From Impatiens glandulifera (lineage: Eukaryota; Streptophyta; Magnoliopsida; Ericales; Balsaminaceae): a DNA stretch of 64,000 nucleotides. The notes under the pieces are model-generated. The model was not told where the DNA came from, searched no databases, and saw only the letters and a list, made by a program, of their open reading frames with translations. Positions within the stretch are counted from its first letter, which is position 1. Each line of letters starts with the position of its first letter. The stretch lies in NCBI RefSeq assembly GCF_907164915.1, contig NC_061869.1:10651721-10715720 (forward strand), in the 5' to 3' direction. Below are positions 27,179 through 38,688 of the stretch, piece after piece. Position numbers and translations under genes: made by a program.

Positions 27179-29265
27179 AATTTTTTTGAGAAATAGCTTA
27201 CGCCATTAATTAAAAAGACCCGAAAAGGGTAAAAGGAGTACAAAAGCTGAAATTGAGCTTACAATAATTTGTTCAAAGTCAACCCACGATGGCCATGAGG
27301 AATCCACAATTGGCCTAAGAAACGCACACGGACATCAAATCAAAGTACAAAAGTGAACAAGAAATGAAACTAGCAATCAATCAACTAAAACAAGACAATA
27401 TGAGTTGATTTCCTCGGACTTGTCTCTCTTGTCTTTGTCTTTGTTCTTTCTTTCCTTACTTCATGTCACCCTTGGGTCTTTTGGGGATATATTTCTGGAC
27501 AAATTTCCGGCTTTTTCGTCTTCGCTAGCTTCTCTTGTTATTTTTTTCCTTTTGGGCTTTAGTTTGGAGTTAAGCGTATAAGTTGTTTCCCTTAAGGTGG
27601 TTTTTGACAACGTTGCAGCTTTCTTTGGTTTTGTAGCTCATGCTTTTTGAGATGCTTTGGCTTTCGATATCATTCACGTCGACGCTAGGCTTTTCGAACC
27701 CAATTAGTGGGAAAAGGGCCTTAGTTTTAGGCTTGGTGGGATCGGGATCGGGATCGGTTTGGTTCTCGTTCACGTGTTCGTTGTGGCTTTCATTTGTTTT
27801 AAGGATTTCGATATAAGATTTCTTGACCACCTTGTCATTCTCTTGTTCGGGGGTGGCCACGGGCTTCTTTTGTTTTTCTCCGTCCTCTTTTTCCGATTGT
27901 TCATACATGACCTCAATGGTAGTCATGTTTCCATTCTGGCATCTTAGCTCGAATTTTTATGGTTTTGTACTCGTTGAGTCGATCTCAATGCAAATGCGGG
28001 AAAACGTGACCCATTCAAACGATTCAAAGTCGGGATCGAGCTTAAGCGGCTTTCTAATGAGTCTGGTGAGGTAGGCAAGTGTTTTAGCATTACAAAGGTG
28101 TAGTGGGATATTTCTCAGTCTCACCCATACTTGTTCGGATTGTGGCGGTTTGCTATTGATATTCATTTCTTCCTTCTATTTGGCGAGCTTGAAACATTAG
28201 CTGAACATGAAGGTAAAATCTAAGTCGGCAATGGCTTGGGCTTCGGGCTCCGTGCCAAAAGTGAGAGAAATAACCAAAGTTGTTGACTTTGATTTTTTTG
28301 AGTCCCTTTTTGCTCCATTGTCGGAAAAGGGCGACCTTGATTGCTCGGAATAGGGACTTGTGGGTGCCATGAAGTGACCGACGACAACTCGCTTCCAATC
28401 GTTGACGCATCCCTCTTCAATTTCCAGGGGGAATTTAATTTAGAGCGGGTGTTCGAGCATTTTAATTTTTAGGCTAGGATCTACATTGAGATTACCTCTA
28501 TAAACTGTCCCGTTTTTGCCACAAACTTTGTTGGTTTGCCATGTTCAGTTTGTGTTTGTTTATGTAGTGTAGGCATAGGTTTGGGGACATTTGTAGAACT
28601 CCTTCATGACATTAACCGACCATAGAACGAGTTCCTCATATTCGACTTTGTCGAATGAATTCCAATCTTGCTCGAATCGAATTTTGAATTAGAAAATGAT
28701 TTGCTCGCTCCTTTCATTGGTCATGATAAGTTTATGATTTTGTAATTGGGCGAGGGACTTAAGAATTTGGTTCTGAATGCCCTCCAGATTTGCGATTTCA
28801 TTTTGTCTCATGGTCCACGATTTATCGGGGATTTGAGCAGTCAGGGTGGGGATGTTGTGACATGTCGTAGTGGCTGAGGTGAGTTCGGCTGAAAAAACTA
28901 TATCGTGACCGGTCTGGGTGGCAGCGACATGGCCTGTCGAAAGAGTAGCGCTACTGGTTTGGTTAACTACAGCCAGGTCGGTCGGGGTGGAGGCTACTGG
29001 TTTGGTTAACTATAGTTAGGCTGGTCGGGGTGGAGGCTACATGACCAGTTAGGGGAGGGGAGTCATGGCCGGTTGAGAGATGAGTCGGGAGACGGGCGCG
29101 ACCGGTTGATAGACTAGCCATGTGATTACTCGATGCAACAGTTGGATTGAAGGCAACGCATTTGCATCAGCAAAGTTGTGACCGGTCGGAAAACTTGAAG
29201 AAGTGGCAGCCCTTTCAGTCAATTTCTCCATACTCCTTTTATTTTTCCTTTTGCTTTTAGGTCGG
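27179..29265 (-). mobile_element. L1-type LINE derivative carrying ORF1 only
   Basis: The insertion is flanked by ACTCAATCCGAATT at 27165-27178 and 29266-29279 (14-bp target duplication). The plus-strand T-run at 27181-27187 is the poly-A tail of a minus-strand element. The 3' end contains TACTCCTTTTACCC and TTAATTAATGGCGTAAGC-like sequence typical of plant L1 tails. The 5' leader is only about 34 bases before an ATG at 29231. No reverse transcriptase or endonuclease coding sequence is present, although target duplication and tail are complete. Confidence 0.8.
27570..29231 (-). pseudogene. LINE ORF1 (DUF4283-type RNA-binding protein), decayed
   Basis: The minus-strand frame begins MEKLTERAATSSSF at 29231. 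The central part matches the DUF4283 region of plant L1 ORF1 proteins (AIKVALFRQWSKKGLKKIKV, NNFGYF, then VWVRLRNIPLHLCNAKTL and FSRICIEID). The C-terminal part is hydrophilic (MTTIEVMYEQSEKEDGEKQ, SYIEIL) and ends at 27570. Stops occur in all frames, and a frame change near 28150-28260 separates the two conserved halves. The CCHC knuckle that usually follows is not evident. The family binds element RNA. Confidence 0.7.
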
Positions 29266-29736
29266 ACTCAATCCGAATTTAATCCAAACCAAAAATAGTT
29301 AATCCAATTTTGTAATTCAGATTCGGTTCAGATTAGTCCGTCAAATGCTCACCTCTTGGATTAAGAAAATCTAATTACTTAATTTATTTTATATATAATG
29401 TTCAATATGTTTAATTATAAGAAAAATAGTATTAAATTTGTAATGTTATAATTAATTTTGTTTATTTATAATTTGAATCTTAAGAAAACAAATATGATCA
29501 AATGATGTATAAATAAGTAAAAAAAATATATTATATCGAGGTGAAATATAATTTTAAAAAATAAATTTTTATTTAGATAGTTTGGATAATCCTAATATAA
29601 TTCGAATTTAATTCGATTCAGACTCAATCCGATCCGATCTCAATCCAATCTGAAATATCCAATCTGAATTAGTATTTTAGATTCGGATTGAATTGAATTA
29701 CGAATTAATCCACCCAATGCTCACCCTAGTGGGAAG

Positions 29737-30448
29737 AAATCCAATCGTCTTACGCCTTACGCCTGCCTACTAAAGTTTCAAATGGTGCATAAGTAGGACA
29801 AACATTTTGAACTACATAATGAAAATTTGTTGTGGACTAATAGATTTGTTTGAATTTTTTTTGTCTTTTCTTTTCAGCTAGCTGGAGTTTAAACTGTCAC
29901 ATTTCATTATCGGCCAAGAATGATATTAGATTTAGAACTTTAATTTGATCAAGATATTGTGTATGGCCTACACTTTGCCACTTATAAACAATGGCCATAC
30001 ACCAAATGAATTTGGGTTCGCCTAATGACTTAAAGAAGCCTTGTTTTTATAAGAACCGTATATGACAATCTCTTAAATAAGTCCAGGATGCGTGCAAACC
30101 TTAGCATATTCAATTGGCCTAACCTTAACATTTCATTTTAGTTAGTTGTTTATTGGCATATTGATGAATGAACCACAATTGTTAGGATCTTTTTTTTCTT
30201 TAGCTTTATTTTCTACAAATTTTGTCTAAGATGGGCATTCTGTAGACATTCATTTTGCCCTCCCCACCCCAATTTTATAGTTTATACTTTTAATAAATCT
30301 AAGCCTATACAAATTTCTCACAATAATTTTTCGGGTTCATTCACGATATTTTAAAGAAAATTATTTTAATAATTGAGTTTTGGGAAATAATTAATTTTAG
30401 ATTCTTAGTAAGTTAAGGTAGTAATTTGTCTAAGTTACAACACTTAGA
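29737..30448. other. Intergenic DNA before the intact CACTA element
   Basis: AT-rich sequence with no open frame or repeat that I can assign. Confidence 0.5.
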
Positions 30449-30465
30449 TAACACTGGTAAAAAAA

Positions 30466-30930
30466 GGAGCTTTACCGACGGTTTTTTCCGAAGGTTTTGT
30501 AAACCTCTCCTAAATACTCCCGAGAGGAACAAATCCTTCGGGATTAAAAATAGATTCCGAGTGGGGTGTAAAACCTTCGGGTTTATTAATTATTACCGAA
30601 AGTTCTACAAAGAACTTTCGGTTTTTACCTTCCCAAAAAACCCAAAAAAATTCTAAGTGTTGGGTGTGGGTTATTTGCGAAGGTTTTAGGAAAAACCTTC
30701 GGTTTTGAAATCCCTTGGTTTTTTTAATTGCGAACGTTATTCAAAGACCCTTCGGTTTTGCCTTTTTTGAAAATTTCATTTCCGAAAGTTTTACAAAGAA
30801 CCTTCGGTTTTGCTCATTAAAAAAAAAATCAAATTTTTGAAATTGGTTTTTCCGAAGGTTTTATAATAAACCCTCGGTTTTGACTAATATCAAAACCGAA
30901 AGTTTTATGAAAACCTTCGGCCTCGACCTC
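30466..30930. repeat. Left subterminal repeats of the CACTA element
   Basis: About a dozen copies of CCGAAGGTTTT / AAAACCTTCGG-type motifs in both orientations, spaced 20-40 bases. Such subterminal motifs are bound by TNPA in En/Spm. Confidence 0.85.
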
Positions 30931-31209
30931 TATAAATACAAACCCTAACCCTTCTCTTTTTCATTCCGCTTCTCTCCTTTCTCTCTCTTCCGCCTCCGCC
31001 GCCGCCTGCCTCTTCCAAGCCAAGCCGCGGGTTCTTCTCCTCTCTTCAGGTAATTTGTTTGATTTGTTTTTGTTGTTTTGTTTATTGTAAGATTTAGATT
31101 TTTCTTAAGTTTGTATATATATATTATAGATCTAGATTTATATTAGTTTACGTTATTTTGTTTGATGAATATATATATATATATATACATATATCTGAAA
31201 TGCATTTAG
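30931..31209 (+). promoter_or_regulatory. Promoter, leader exon and leader intron of the small CACTA gene
   Basis: A TATA box (TATAAATA, 30931-30938) is followed by a CT-rich leader. The leader ends in a donor (CTTCAG|GTAATT, exon end 31049). The acceptor (TGCATTTAG, ending 31209) lies three bases before the ATG at 31213. The layout is a complete plant promoter plus leader-intron module placed about 500 bases inside the left terminus. Confidence 0.75.
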
Positions 31210-31212
31210 GAT

Positions 31213-31509
31213 ATGGGTGATGATTCGACATGGAAGAGACTTCGGCGTACACCGGAGAAACTGCATCTGTGTTACCAGAATCTGATAACACAATCAGAAA
31301 TTGCGGCACGTGAGGAAGAGGTCAGAAAGATGACGCTGGAAATGGAACAAATCCGACTAAGGGATGCCGAAAGAGGTCGTTTGCTGAGTGAAATCAAAGC
31401 GGACCGGGCCGAAATGTCTCAGAGATTAGAGAATCTCGAACAAGAACTTGTCTTGTTGAGGAGTCGACTGAATCAACCACCCGCTCCTTCCACCCCATCT
31501 AATAATTAA
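31213..31509 (+). CDS. Small coiled-coil protein of the CACTA element, TNPA-like N-terminus
   Basis: A 98-residue frame starts 3 bases after a splice acceptor. Residues 5-28 (TWKRLRRTPEKLHLCYQNL) align with residues 6-30 of the TNPA-type protein at 38799, with TWK, R, TP, KL, YQNL and QS shared. The rest (residues 30-85) is a Glu/Arg-rich heptad coiled coil, and it ends in a Pro-rich tail like that of TNPA (PPAPSTP here, QPPPPPT there). The middle, putatively DNA-binding, region of TNPA is absent. It therefore looks like a TNPA derivative keeping both ends. It could act by dimerising with TNPA or a target, but that is inference. The frame has no breaks. Confidence 0.65.
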   Translation: MGDDSTWKRLRRTPEKLHLCYQNLITQSEIAAREEEVRKMTLEMEQIRLRDAERGRLLSEIKADRAEMSQRLENLEQELVLLRSRLNQPPAPSTPSNN

Positions 31510-31639
31510 TTTGTAGATTTATTATGGATTTATTATGGGTTTATGACAGTTATGTTTTAATATTTATGAATTATTGTTATTATGTTTGTTTGGTTTGGTT
31601 GAATATATTTTATTAATTAATTATGTTTTTGTTTCTAAA

Positions 31640-32620
31640 AACCGCATCGCCAAAACCGAAAGTTTATTTGAAAACCTTCGGGTTTGACCCATTTTTTTTA
31701 GGTAAAAACCGAAGGTTTTCAAATAAACCTTCGGTTTTGACCTTTCATTAAAAAAATAAGATTTTTTTCTAACTATGGGGAAGGGTAAAAACCGAAGGTT
31801 TTCAAATGAACCTTCGGTTTTGACCTTACATTAAAAAATTAGATTTTTTTCTAAGTATAGGGAAGGGTAAAAACCGAAGGTTTTCAAATAAACCTTCGGT
31901 TTTTACATTACATTAAAAAAATCTGAAGGGTAAAAACCGAAGGTTTTCAAATAAACCTTCGGTTTTGACCTTTCATTAAAAAAATAAGATTTTTTTCTAA
32001 CTATGGGGAAGGGTAAAAACCGAAGGTTTTCAAATGAACCTTCGGTTTTGACCTTACATTAAAAAATTAGATTTTTTCTAAGTATAGGGAAGGGTAAAAA
32101 CCGAAGGTTTTCAAATAAACCTTCGGTTTTTACATTACATTAAAAAAATCTGAAGGGTAAAAACCGAAGGTTTTCAAATAAACCTTCGGTTTTTACCTTA
32201 CATTAAAAAAATCTGAAAATTTTCTAAGTATGGGGAAGGGTAAAAACCGAAGGTTTTCAAATAAACCTTCGGTTTTGACCCATGTGTGAAAAAATCTAAT
32301 TTTTTTCTAAGTATGGAGAAGGGTAAAAACCGAAGGTTTTCAAATAAACCTTCGGTTTTACCCATGTGTTGAAAAAATCTAATTTTTTTCTAAGTATGGG
32401 GAAGGGTAAAAACCGAAGGTTTTTCAAATAAACCTTCGGTTTTGACCCATGTGTGAAAAAATCTAATTTTTTTCTAAGTATGGGGAAGGGTAAAAACCGA
32501 AGGTTTTCAAATAAACCTTCGGTTTTGACCCATGTGTGAAAAAATTTAATTTTTTTCTAAGTATGGGGAAGGGTAAAAACCGAAGGTTTTCAAATAAACC
32601 TTCGGTTTTAAGAATTCCCA
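31640..32620. repeat. Tandem array of about 13 hairpin motifs
   Basis: The palindrome AAAACCGAAGGTTT-tcaaat-AAACCTTCGGTTTT recurs about every 63-84 bases. The spacers are of two kinds (TAAGTATGGGGAAGGG type and CATTAAAAAAATCTGAAGGG type). A higher-order repeat is present: the block starting GACCTTTCATTAAAAAAATA at 31739 recurs at 31967 (period 228) with almost no change. The units are far more alike than the terminal copies, suggesting recent amplification. Confidence 0.9.
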
Positions 32621-32639
32621 AAAAACTTCTGATCAAGGT

Positions 32640-33190
32640 CAAGACCGAGAGGTATATTTAAAACCTTCGCAAATAAACATCAAAACCGAAAGTTAATTTT
32701 ATAACTTTCGGTTTTAACACTAACTAGTTTGTTATATTATTTTGTTTTTAACCCACTAATCTTAACTTCTAACTAATATAATCAATTTTGTATTGTATTT
32801 AAAAAATTTATATTGTGTTTCATGTTCAAATATTTATGATTGTGTTTGATTATTATAGAGAAGTCTATATGAATGTTCATGTTTGATTATCTTATGAATG
32901 TATGTAATGTTTGATCATATGGATTGTGCAATATTTTAAAGACATCAAATGTGTTAAATTAATGTTGTCAAAGGTCATTAGAAGGTGAAAAACCAAAGAA
33001 TTTAACAATTTTTCAAGTGCTAATTCCGAAAGTTAAATAATTCACTTTCGGAAATAAACCATCAAAACCGAAAGTTTTATATAAACTTTCGGTTTTGACA
33101 ATCCTCAAGAACGAGGGTTTTATATAAACCCTTCGGTTTTGATGATATTTCCGAAAGTGAATTATATAACTTTCGGAATTATCATTTCAC
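32640..33190. repeat. Internal repeats with CCGAAAGTT motifs and a 450-bp duplication
   Basis: Scattered AAAACCGAAAGTT...AACTTTCGGTTTT inverted pairs. The stretch about 32755-33020 (TTCTAACTAATATAATCAA, ATGTTTGATTATC, GATCATATGGATTGTG, ATCAAATGTGTTAAATTAAT) recurs in the same order at about 33230-33480. This shows a second, older duplication with a period near 480 bp. Confidence 0.75.
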
Positions 33191-33489
33191 AAAATTGTTA
33201 AATTAATTGGTTTTCTACCTTCCAATCTAGACTCCTAAGTAATATAATCAAGTGTGTGTTTTAATTTTAAAATTTTAGATTGTCTTTAATGTTAAAATGT
33301 TTATGAATGTGTTTGATTATATATAGAAGTGTATATATATGAATTTTATGTTTGATTATCATATGTATTTGTGTAATGTTTGATCATATGGATTGAGAAA
33401 TGTTTTAAGGATATCAAATGTGTTAAATTAATGATCTTCAACGTTATTAGAAAGTGAGAAACCAAATAATTTAAATCATTTGTGATGTT

Positions 33490-33850
33490 GTAAAACCGAG
33501 AGTTTAATATATAACTTTCGGAAATATGCATATAAAACGAGGGATTTACCAAAAACTCTCGGTTTTTATAAAAATCAATTTAATTATAAAAATATAAAAC
33601 CGAGAGTTTAATATACAACTCTCGGTTTTGGGCAATTAAATTTAAATATAAAAAATAAAAACCGAGAGTTTAATATACAACTCTCGGTTTTGGGCATTTA
33701 AATTTAATTGGAAATAACAAAAAAATATATAAAACCGAGAGTTTTAGTATAAACTCTCGGAATTCAACAATCAAAAACCGAGAGTTTTATATTTAACTCT
33801 CGGAATTTATTTGAATAAAAAACCGAGAGGTTTTGTTATAACCCTCGGGA
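33490..33850. repeat. Hairpin array with ACCGAGAGTTT motifs
   Basis: Six or more inverted pairs of the form AAAACCGAGAGTTTAATATA / AACTCTCGGTTTT. The core differs by one base from that of the 31.6-32.6 kb array (GAGAGTT versus GAAGGTT). It ends just before the transposase leader region. Confidence 0.85.
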
Positions 33851-33859
33851 ATCACCTTT

Positions 33860-35383
33860 AAATTAATAAAACCCTTCTTTCTTCCCCGTTTCCTTTTCTC
33901 TCTCCCCGCTCTCATCTATCCTCTTCTTCCTCCACGCCGTCCCTCCCGTCCCTCCCGCGCCGATTGAAGACCTCCGAAGACGAAGACGACGAAGCCTTCC
34001 GATTGAAGACCGTCCGCTCTCCAGCCGAAGACGACGACCATCCCGCGGATTGAAGACCGCCCGATTGAAGCAACTTCCTCCGCCGCGACGCCGATTGAAT
34101 CAACCTCCTCTGCCGCTGTTTGAAGACTGCCGCCGAAGACATTTGAAGGTTAGTTAGTTTTTTATTTTCAGTTATATATATTAGTTTCATTTTAGGACAG
34201 ATTGGTTTTAGGTTAGATTTTAGGATTTTGTATGAATTGATTTATGCTAGAATTGATTTAGGTATGATTTGAATTTGATTTACTTTAGAGATTTGATTTA
34301 GAATTGAATTGGATTTGATTTTAGGAATTTGTATGAATTGGATTTGAATTTAGAATTGGATAATTAGGTTTATATTTTTGTTAAAAAAGTTTAGAAATTG
34401 TATTGGATTGTGTTATTGGATTTGATTTTGGAAATGATTTTGGTTTGATTTAGGTTAGATTTCGTTTAATTTAGGTTTTGGTTTGATTTTGGCTGGTTTG
34501 ATTTGGGTTTAATTGAGGTTTGATTTAGGTTACATTTCGTTTAATTTAGGTTTGGGTTTTTTATTTTGGTTTGATTTTGGTTGGTTTGATTTGGGTTTAA
34601 TTGAGGTTTGATTTAGGTTAGATTTTGTTTAATTTAGGTTTGGGTTTTTGATTTTGGTTTGATTTTGGTTTGATTGTGGTTGGTTTGATCTGGGTTTAAT
34701 TGTGGTTTCATTTAGGTTAGATTTTGTTTAATTTAGGTTTTGGTTTGATTTTGGTTTGATTGTGGTTGGTTTGATTTGGGTGTAATTTAATGTTATTAGG
34801 TTTGGATTACGAATTTCAGCCGCCCGCTGCCCGCCCGTCGATCTACATCCGCTTCGCTTCTTCGTTGCTCTTTTTGTGCAAGGTTAGTTGTTGTTGGTTT
34901 ATTATATGGTTAGGTTTAGTTTAATGTTAGATTTATGTTAGCTTTTCATGTTAGATTTAAGTTTGATTTATGTTAGATTAGGTATTATGTTAGATTAGGT
35001 AATATGTTGGATTTATGTTAGATTTTCATGTTAGATTTTCATGTTAGATTTAAGTCGAGATTTATGTTTGATTTGAAGTATGTTAGATTAGGTAATATGT
35101 TTGATTTATGTTAGATTAGGTTAGATGAGGTTTGAAATGTGTATCAAATTAACGTGTTGAATTATAATTTATTGTTTTGAAATGTGTATGAATGAAATAA
35201 TGTTAGAATATATGTATGTTAGATTTAAGTTAGATTTATGTTAGGTTTTATTATTGTTGGTTTATGTGGAATTTTGGTTTGATAATGAAAGATAAGTTAG
35301 AAATTATGTTAACATTATGTATGCCTAATTAATTTAGACAAATATAAGTAATTAATAATGCGGGTTGTTTTCCATTTTATTAG
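33860..35383 (+). promoter_or_regulatory. Promoter region and two leader exons of the CACTA transposase
   Basis: A CT-rich, GAAGAC-repeat-rich leader (about 33890-34148) ends at GAAG|GTTAGT. A second leader exon, 34820-34882, lies between ATTTCAG and a GTTAGT donor. The final acceptor TTATTAG ends at 35383, four bases before the ATG. The first intron (34149-34819) consists of reiterated GATTTGGGTTTAATTGAGG-type units and the second of TTAGATTTATG-type units. No clear TATA box is seen (TTAAATTAATAAA near 33857 is a candidate). Confidence 0.6.
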
Positions 35384-35387
35384 AAAT

Positions 35388-38300
35388 ATGGAAGTACCCG
35401 ATAAAAACTGGATGACCTTACGTCGAGATCATCCAGATTACGAGGAAGGTGTTGACAAATTCCTCGAGTATGCTGTTAGGAATACATCCCGACAAACCGT
35501 GAAATGTCCATGCGTGAAATGCTTGAACACGCCGTTTATGGAAATAGACGAAGTGAAGACTCACCTCATCGTTTATGGAATAAATATTCATTATGAGTAT
35601 TGGTATTTTCATGGAGAAAAGAGACGTACTACTCAAGTGGTTAATGAAGATGTCGATGAAGATGCCGATGACTACGATGATGATGACGACGATGATCAGT
35701 CGGAGGATGCCGTGCCGGAATTCAACGATCCGAGACAGGAGATGAATAATACAGTTAATGAACAGGTCAACGAAGAACGTTATATGCACGAATTTATAAA
35801 CGATATGTTCCCCAACGTTAATGACGTCCCGAGCAACGATGAACCAGTCGAAGATGCGCAAAAATTTTATAAATTGCTTGATGATTCCAAACGGCCATTG
35901 TATGAAGGTGCTCGAATAACGAAATCATCGGCACTACTGAAACTACTTCACATAAAAAATGTATGTCAATGGACGAATTCTTCGTTCGATATGTTGCTGC
36001 GTCTGCTTAAAGACTCCATATTACCGATTGACGCTCAATTGCCAAACTCGTACTACGAAAGTAAAAAATTCATTACTGATATCGGGCTTAAATATGAGAA
36101 GATAGACGCATGTAAGAACAACTGTATGCTATTTTGGAAGGACGACATAAATGAAGATTCGTGCAGAGTTTGCGGTCTTTCAAGATGGAAAGTCGACCAA
36201 ACAAGTGGGACAGTTCGGGAGAAGCAAAACGGGAAATTCATTCCAAAAAAGGTGTTGAGATATTTCCCTTTAATACCAAGACTGCAAAGACTATACATGT
36301 CCTCAAAAACGGCTCCAATGATGAGATGGCATAAAGAAGGAAGAGTTGACAGTGATACGTTGAGACACCCCGCTGATTCCTTAACTTGGAAGACGTTTGA
36401 TGAAAATTATACAGATTTTGCTTCAGAATCTCGAAACGTAAGACTTGGTTTATCAAGCGATGAGTTTCAACCATTTGCAAATGGGAAAAAATCATACAGT
36501 GTTTGGCCGGTAATTCTAGTACCTTATAATGTGTCACCCACGACTTGCATGGATTCTAGCAATTTCATTTTATCTATGTTAATTCCGGGTCCAAAGAGTC
36601 CGGGAGATGCAATTGACATATTTCTCCAGCCATTGATCGAAGAGTTGCATGAACTGTGGCAAACAGGTGTGAGAACGTTTGATGCACACACCTCGCAATA
36701 CTTTAACATGCGAGCGGCGTTGTTGTGGACCATTAACGACTTTCCCGCATACGCGAATTTATCAGGCTGGAGTACGAAAGATAAATTTGCTTGTCCTTGT
36801 TGTAACAACGACACGGTATCCCTTCGATTGGTTCATGGTTCCAAACAATGTTACTTGGGTCACAGACGTTTCCTTCCACCGAAGCACAAATACAGAAGGG
36901 ATAAAGAGTCGTTTGATGGTCGAACTGATTATAGGGATCCCCCTAGATTGTTAACGGGGCAAGAAAGTTATGAGCAAGCACGAGACCTAGAAGACATTAT
37001 TCTTAGTGCGGATATGAGCAAGAGAACCAAGATATATCATGAAACGCGGGGAGACAATTGGAACAAACTTAGCATTTTCTTCCGTCTACCTTATTGGAAA
37101 TCGCTATTATTGAGACATAATTTGGATGTGATGCATATTGAGAAAAATATCTGTGATAGCGTGTTGGGAACAATAATGAATGTGAAAGAGAAGACTAAGG
37201 ATGGTCATAAAGCTCGTAAAGACTTAGAACTCTTAGGCATAAAATCATGGTTACATCCTATAAATGATGAAGGAGTTGTTCATTATCCAGAAGCGCCTTT
37301 CACTTTGACATCCGAAAATAAAAAACGTCTTTGTAACTTCTTGAAAGATCTCAAGTTTCCTGATGGGTTTTGCTCAAATATCGGGGGTTGTGTAAATTTG
37401 GAAGAGAAAAAACTTTCGGGATTAAAGAGTCATGATTGTCACATTTTTTTGGAATATCTAATTCCTTTAGCAACTCGTGGATTGCTTCCAGAGTATGTGT
37501 ATGATGCGTTAGTAAATTTGTCTCGTTTCTTTCGGTTGTTGTGCTTCAAAGAGTTGATTCAAGAGGACCTGGAACAATTGTACATGGATATTACATTGAC
37601 ACTTTGCAAATTTGAAATGATTTTTCCGCCGTCAATCTTCGACATCATGATGCATCTCCCGGTTCACTTGTCATTTGAGGCTTTGCTTGGAGGACCTGTT
37701 CAGTATCGATGGATGTATCCGTTTGAACATTACATGGGTACAATGAAAAGATATTTGCGGAATAATAACCACCCAGAAGCCTCTATAAGCGAGAGCTATC
37801 TTGTTAACGAAAGTATTAGTTTATGTGCCCGGTATATGGAGGAACAAGATCAAGAAAATGCACATCCTGAAATCTCGGGCATTTCAATATTTGCATCATT
37901 GGAAGACCTATCTAACGGAAAAGTATACAACTTGGATTATATCGATCGAGTGACAGCTCATTCTTACATTTTGAAAAATTGTCCCGAAGCAGAACCTTTT
38001 TACATGTAAGATTCAATGTTGCTGTTACTAATTAGAATTAAAGAGTGTTACTAATTAGCATGAGATCTATTTGCAGAGATTATAACAACGAGTCCAGTGG
38101 AGAAACGTTTGCCGCATATTTCAAGCATCGAGTGAGTAAATTACAAACCATATATCCTAACTCTTTTTATTCATATTAACAACTTCATTTCGGATACGTA
38201 TATAGGTCGCCCATTTAGCAGAAATGAACGACATATCAAGAGACCTCAAGATCTTAGGAGAAGGTCCAAGTATGTACTCGTCTATGTATGTTTGGTGTAA

Positions 38301-38688
38301 AGTAAACGGATTCAAATTATGTACAGAAAAACACGACGAAGGTTTGACAACTCAAAATAGTGGGGTGGTTGTTGAGGGGTACAACGGATCTGAAACTATG
38401 TCATACTACGGAGTTTTGACGGATATAATCGAATTACAATATTATTCTCACAAACGAGTTGTTTTATTCAAGTGTAAGTGGTTTGATACACACTCGGGGG
38501 AACTAGGAGTGAAAGTGGACAAATATGGCTTCGTAAGTGTAAATGTAAACCGAATTTTGAAAACCCAAAGTCAAGACCCGTATATATTGGCGAGTCAAGC
38601 AAAACAAGTATTCTACGCCCCTGATATGTCAGCCCGACCCGGTTGGAAGATTGTGACAAAAATAAAACCGCGGTTTACAAACATATAG
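35388..38688 (+). CDS. CACTA transposase TNP2/TNPD type
   Basis: Three exons join in frame: 35388-38005, 38077-38131 and 38206-38688, giving 1051 residues without a stop. The transposase-associated domain is at about residues 5-78 (NWMTLRRDHPDYEEGVDKF, with CPCVKC). An acidic linker (DDDDDDQ) follows. The TNP2 domain is at about 200-600 (MRWHKEGR, LWTINDFPAYANLSGW, HNLDVMHIEKNICDSVLG). The DUF4218-like region is at about 690-800 (HLPVHLSFEALLGGPVQYRW, YPFEH). The C-terminal DUF4216-like domain contains TQNSGVVVEG, YYGVLTDIIELQY and KYGFVSVN. The start at 35388 was chosen because it follows an acceptor directly and matches the family start; an upstream in-frame ATG (35358) is intronic. The enzyme cuts the element ends in the nucleus. 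No defect is visible. Confidence 0.92.

Larger units (their letters stand above)
26930..29728. mobile_element. hAT-type MITE, split by a nested LINE
   Basis: The left end is TAGGGATGAGCA (26930). The right end is TGCTCACCCTA (ending 29728), its inverse apart from one base. The 8-bp target duplication GTGGGAAG is exact (26922-26929 and 29729-29736), which is diagnostic of hAT elements. Without the LINE the element would be about 0.7 kb. Its arms are rich in AATCCGAATT and AATCCAAAC motifs in both orientations. It has no coding capacity of its own. Confidence 0.9.

Noticed and set aside
31640..32620. CRISPR-like regularly spaced palindromic repeats
   Set aside because: The genome is plant nuclear, the spacers are repeated rather than unique, and the motif is the CACTA subterminal motif.
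33912..34190. 92-codon Ser/Arg-rich minus-strand frame
   Set aside because: It is opposite to the CT/GAAGAC-rich transposase leader; simple repeats keep it open.
35418..35861. 147-codon minus-strand frame
   Set aside because: It lies inside the transposase exon, opposite the acidic linker; codon pattern and homology support only the plus strand.
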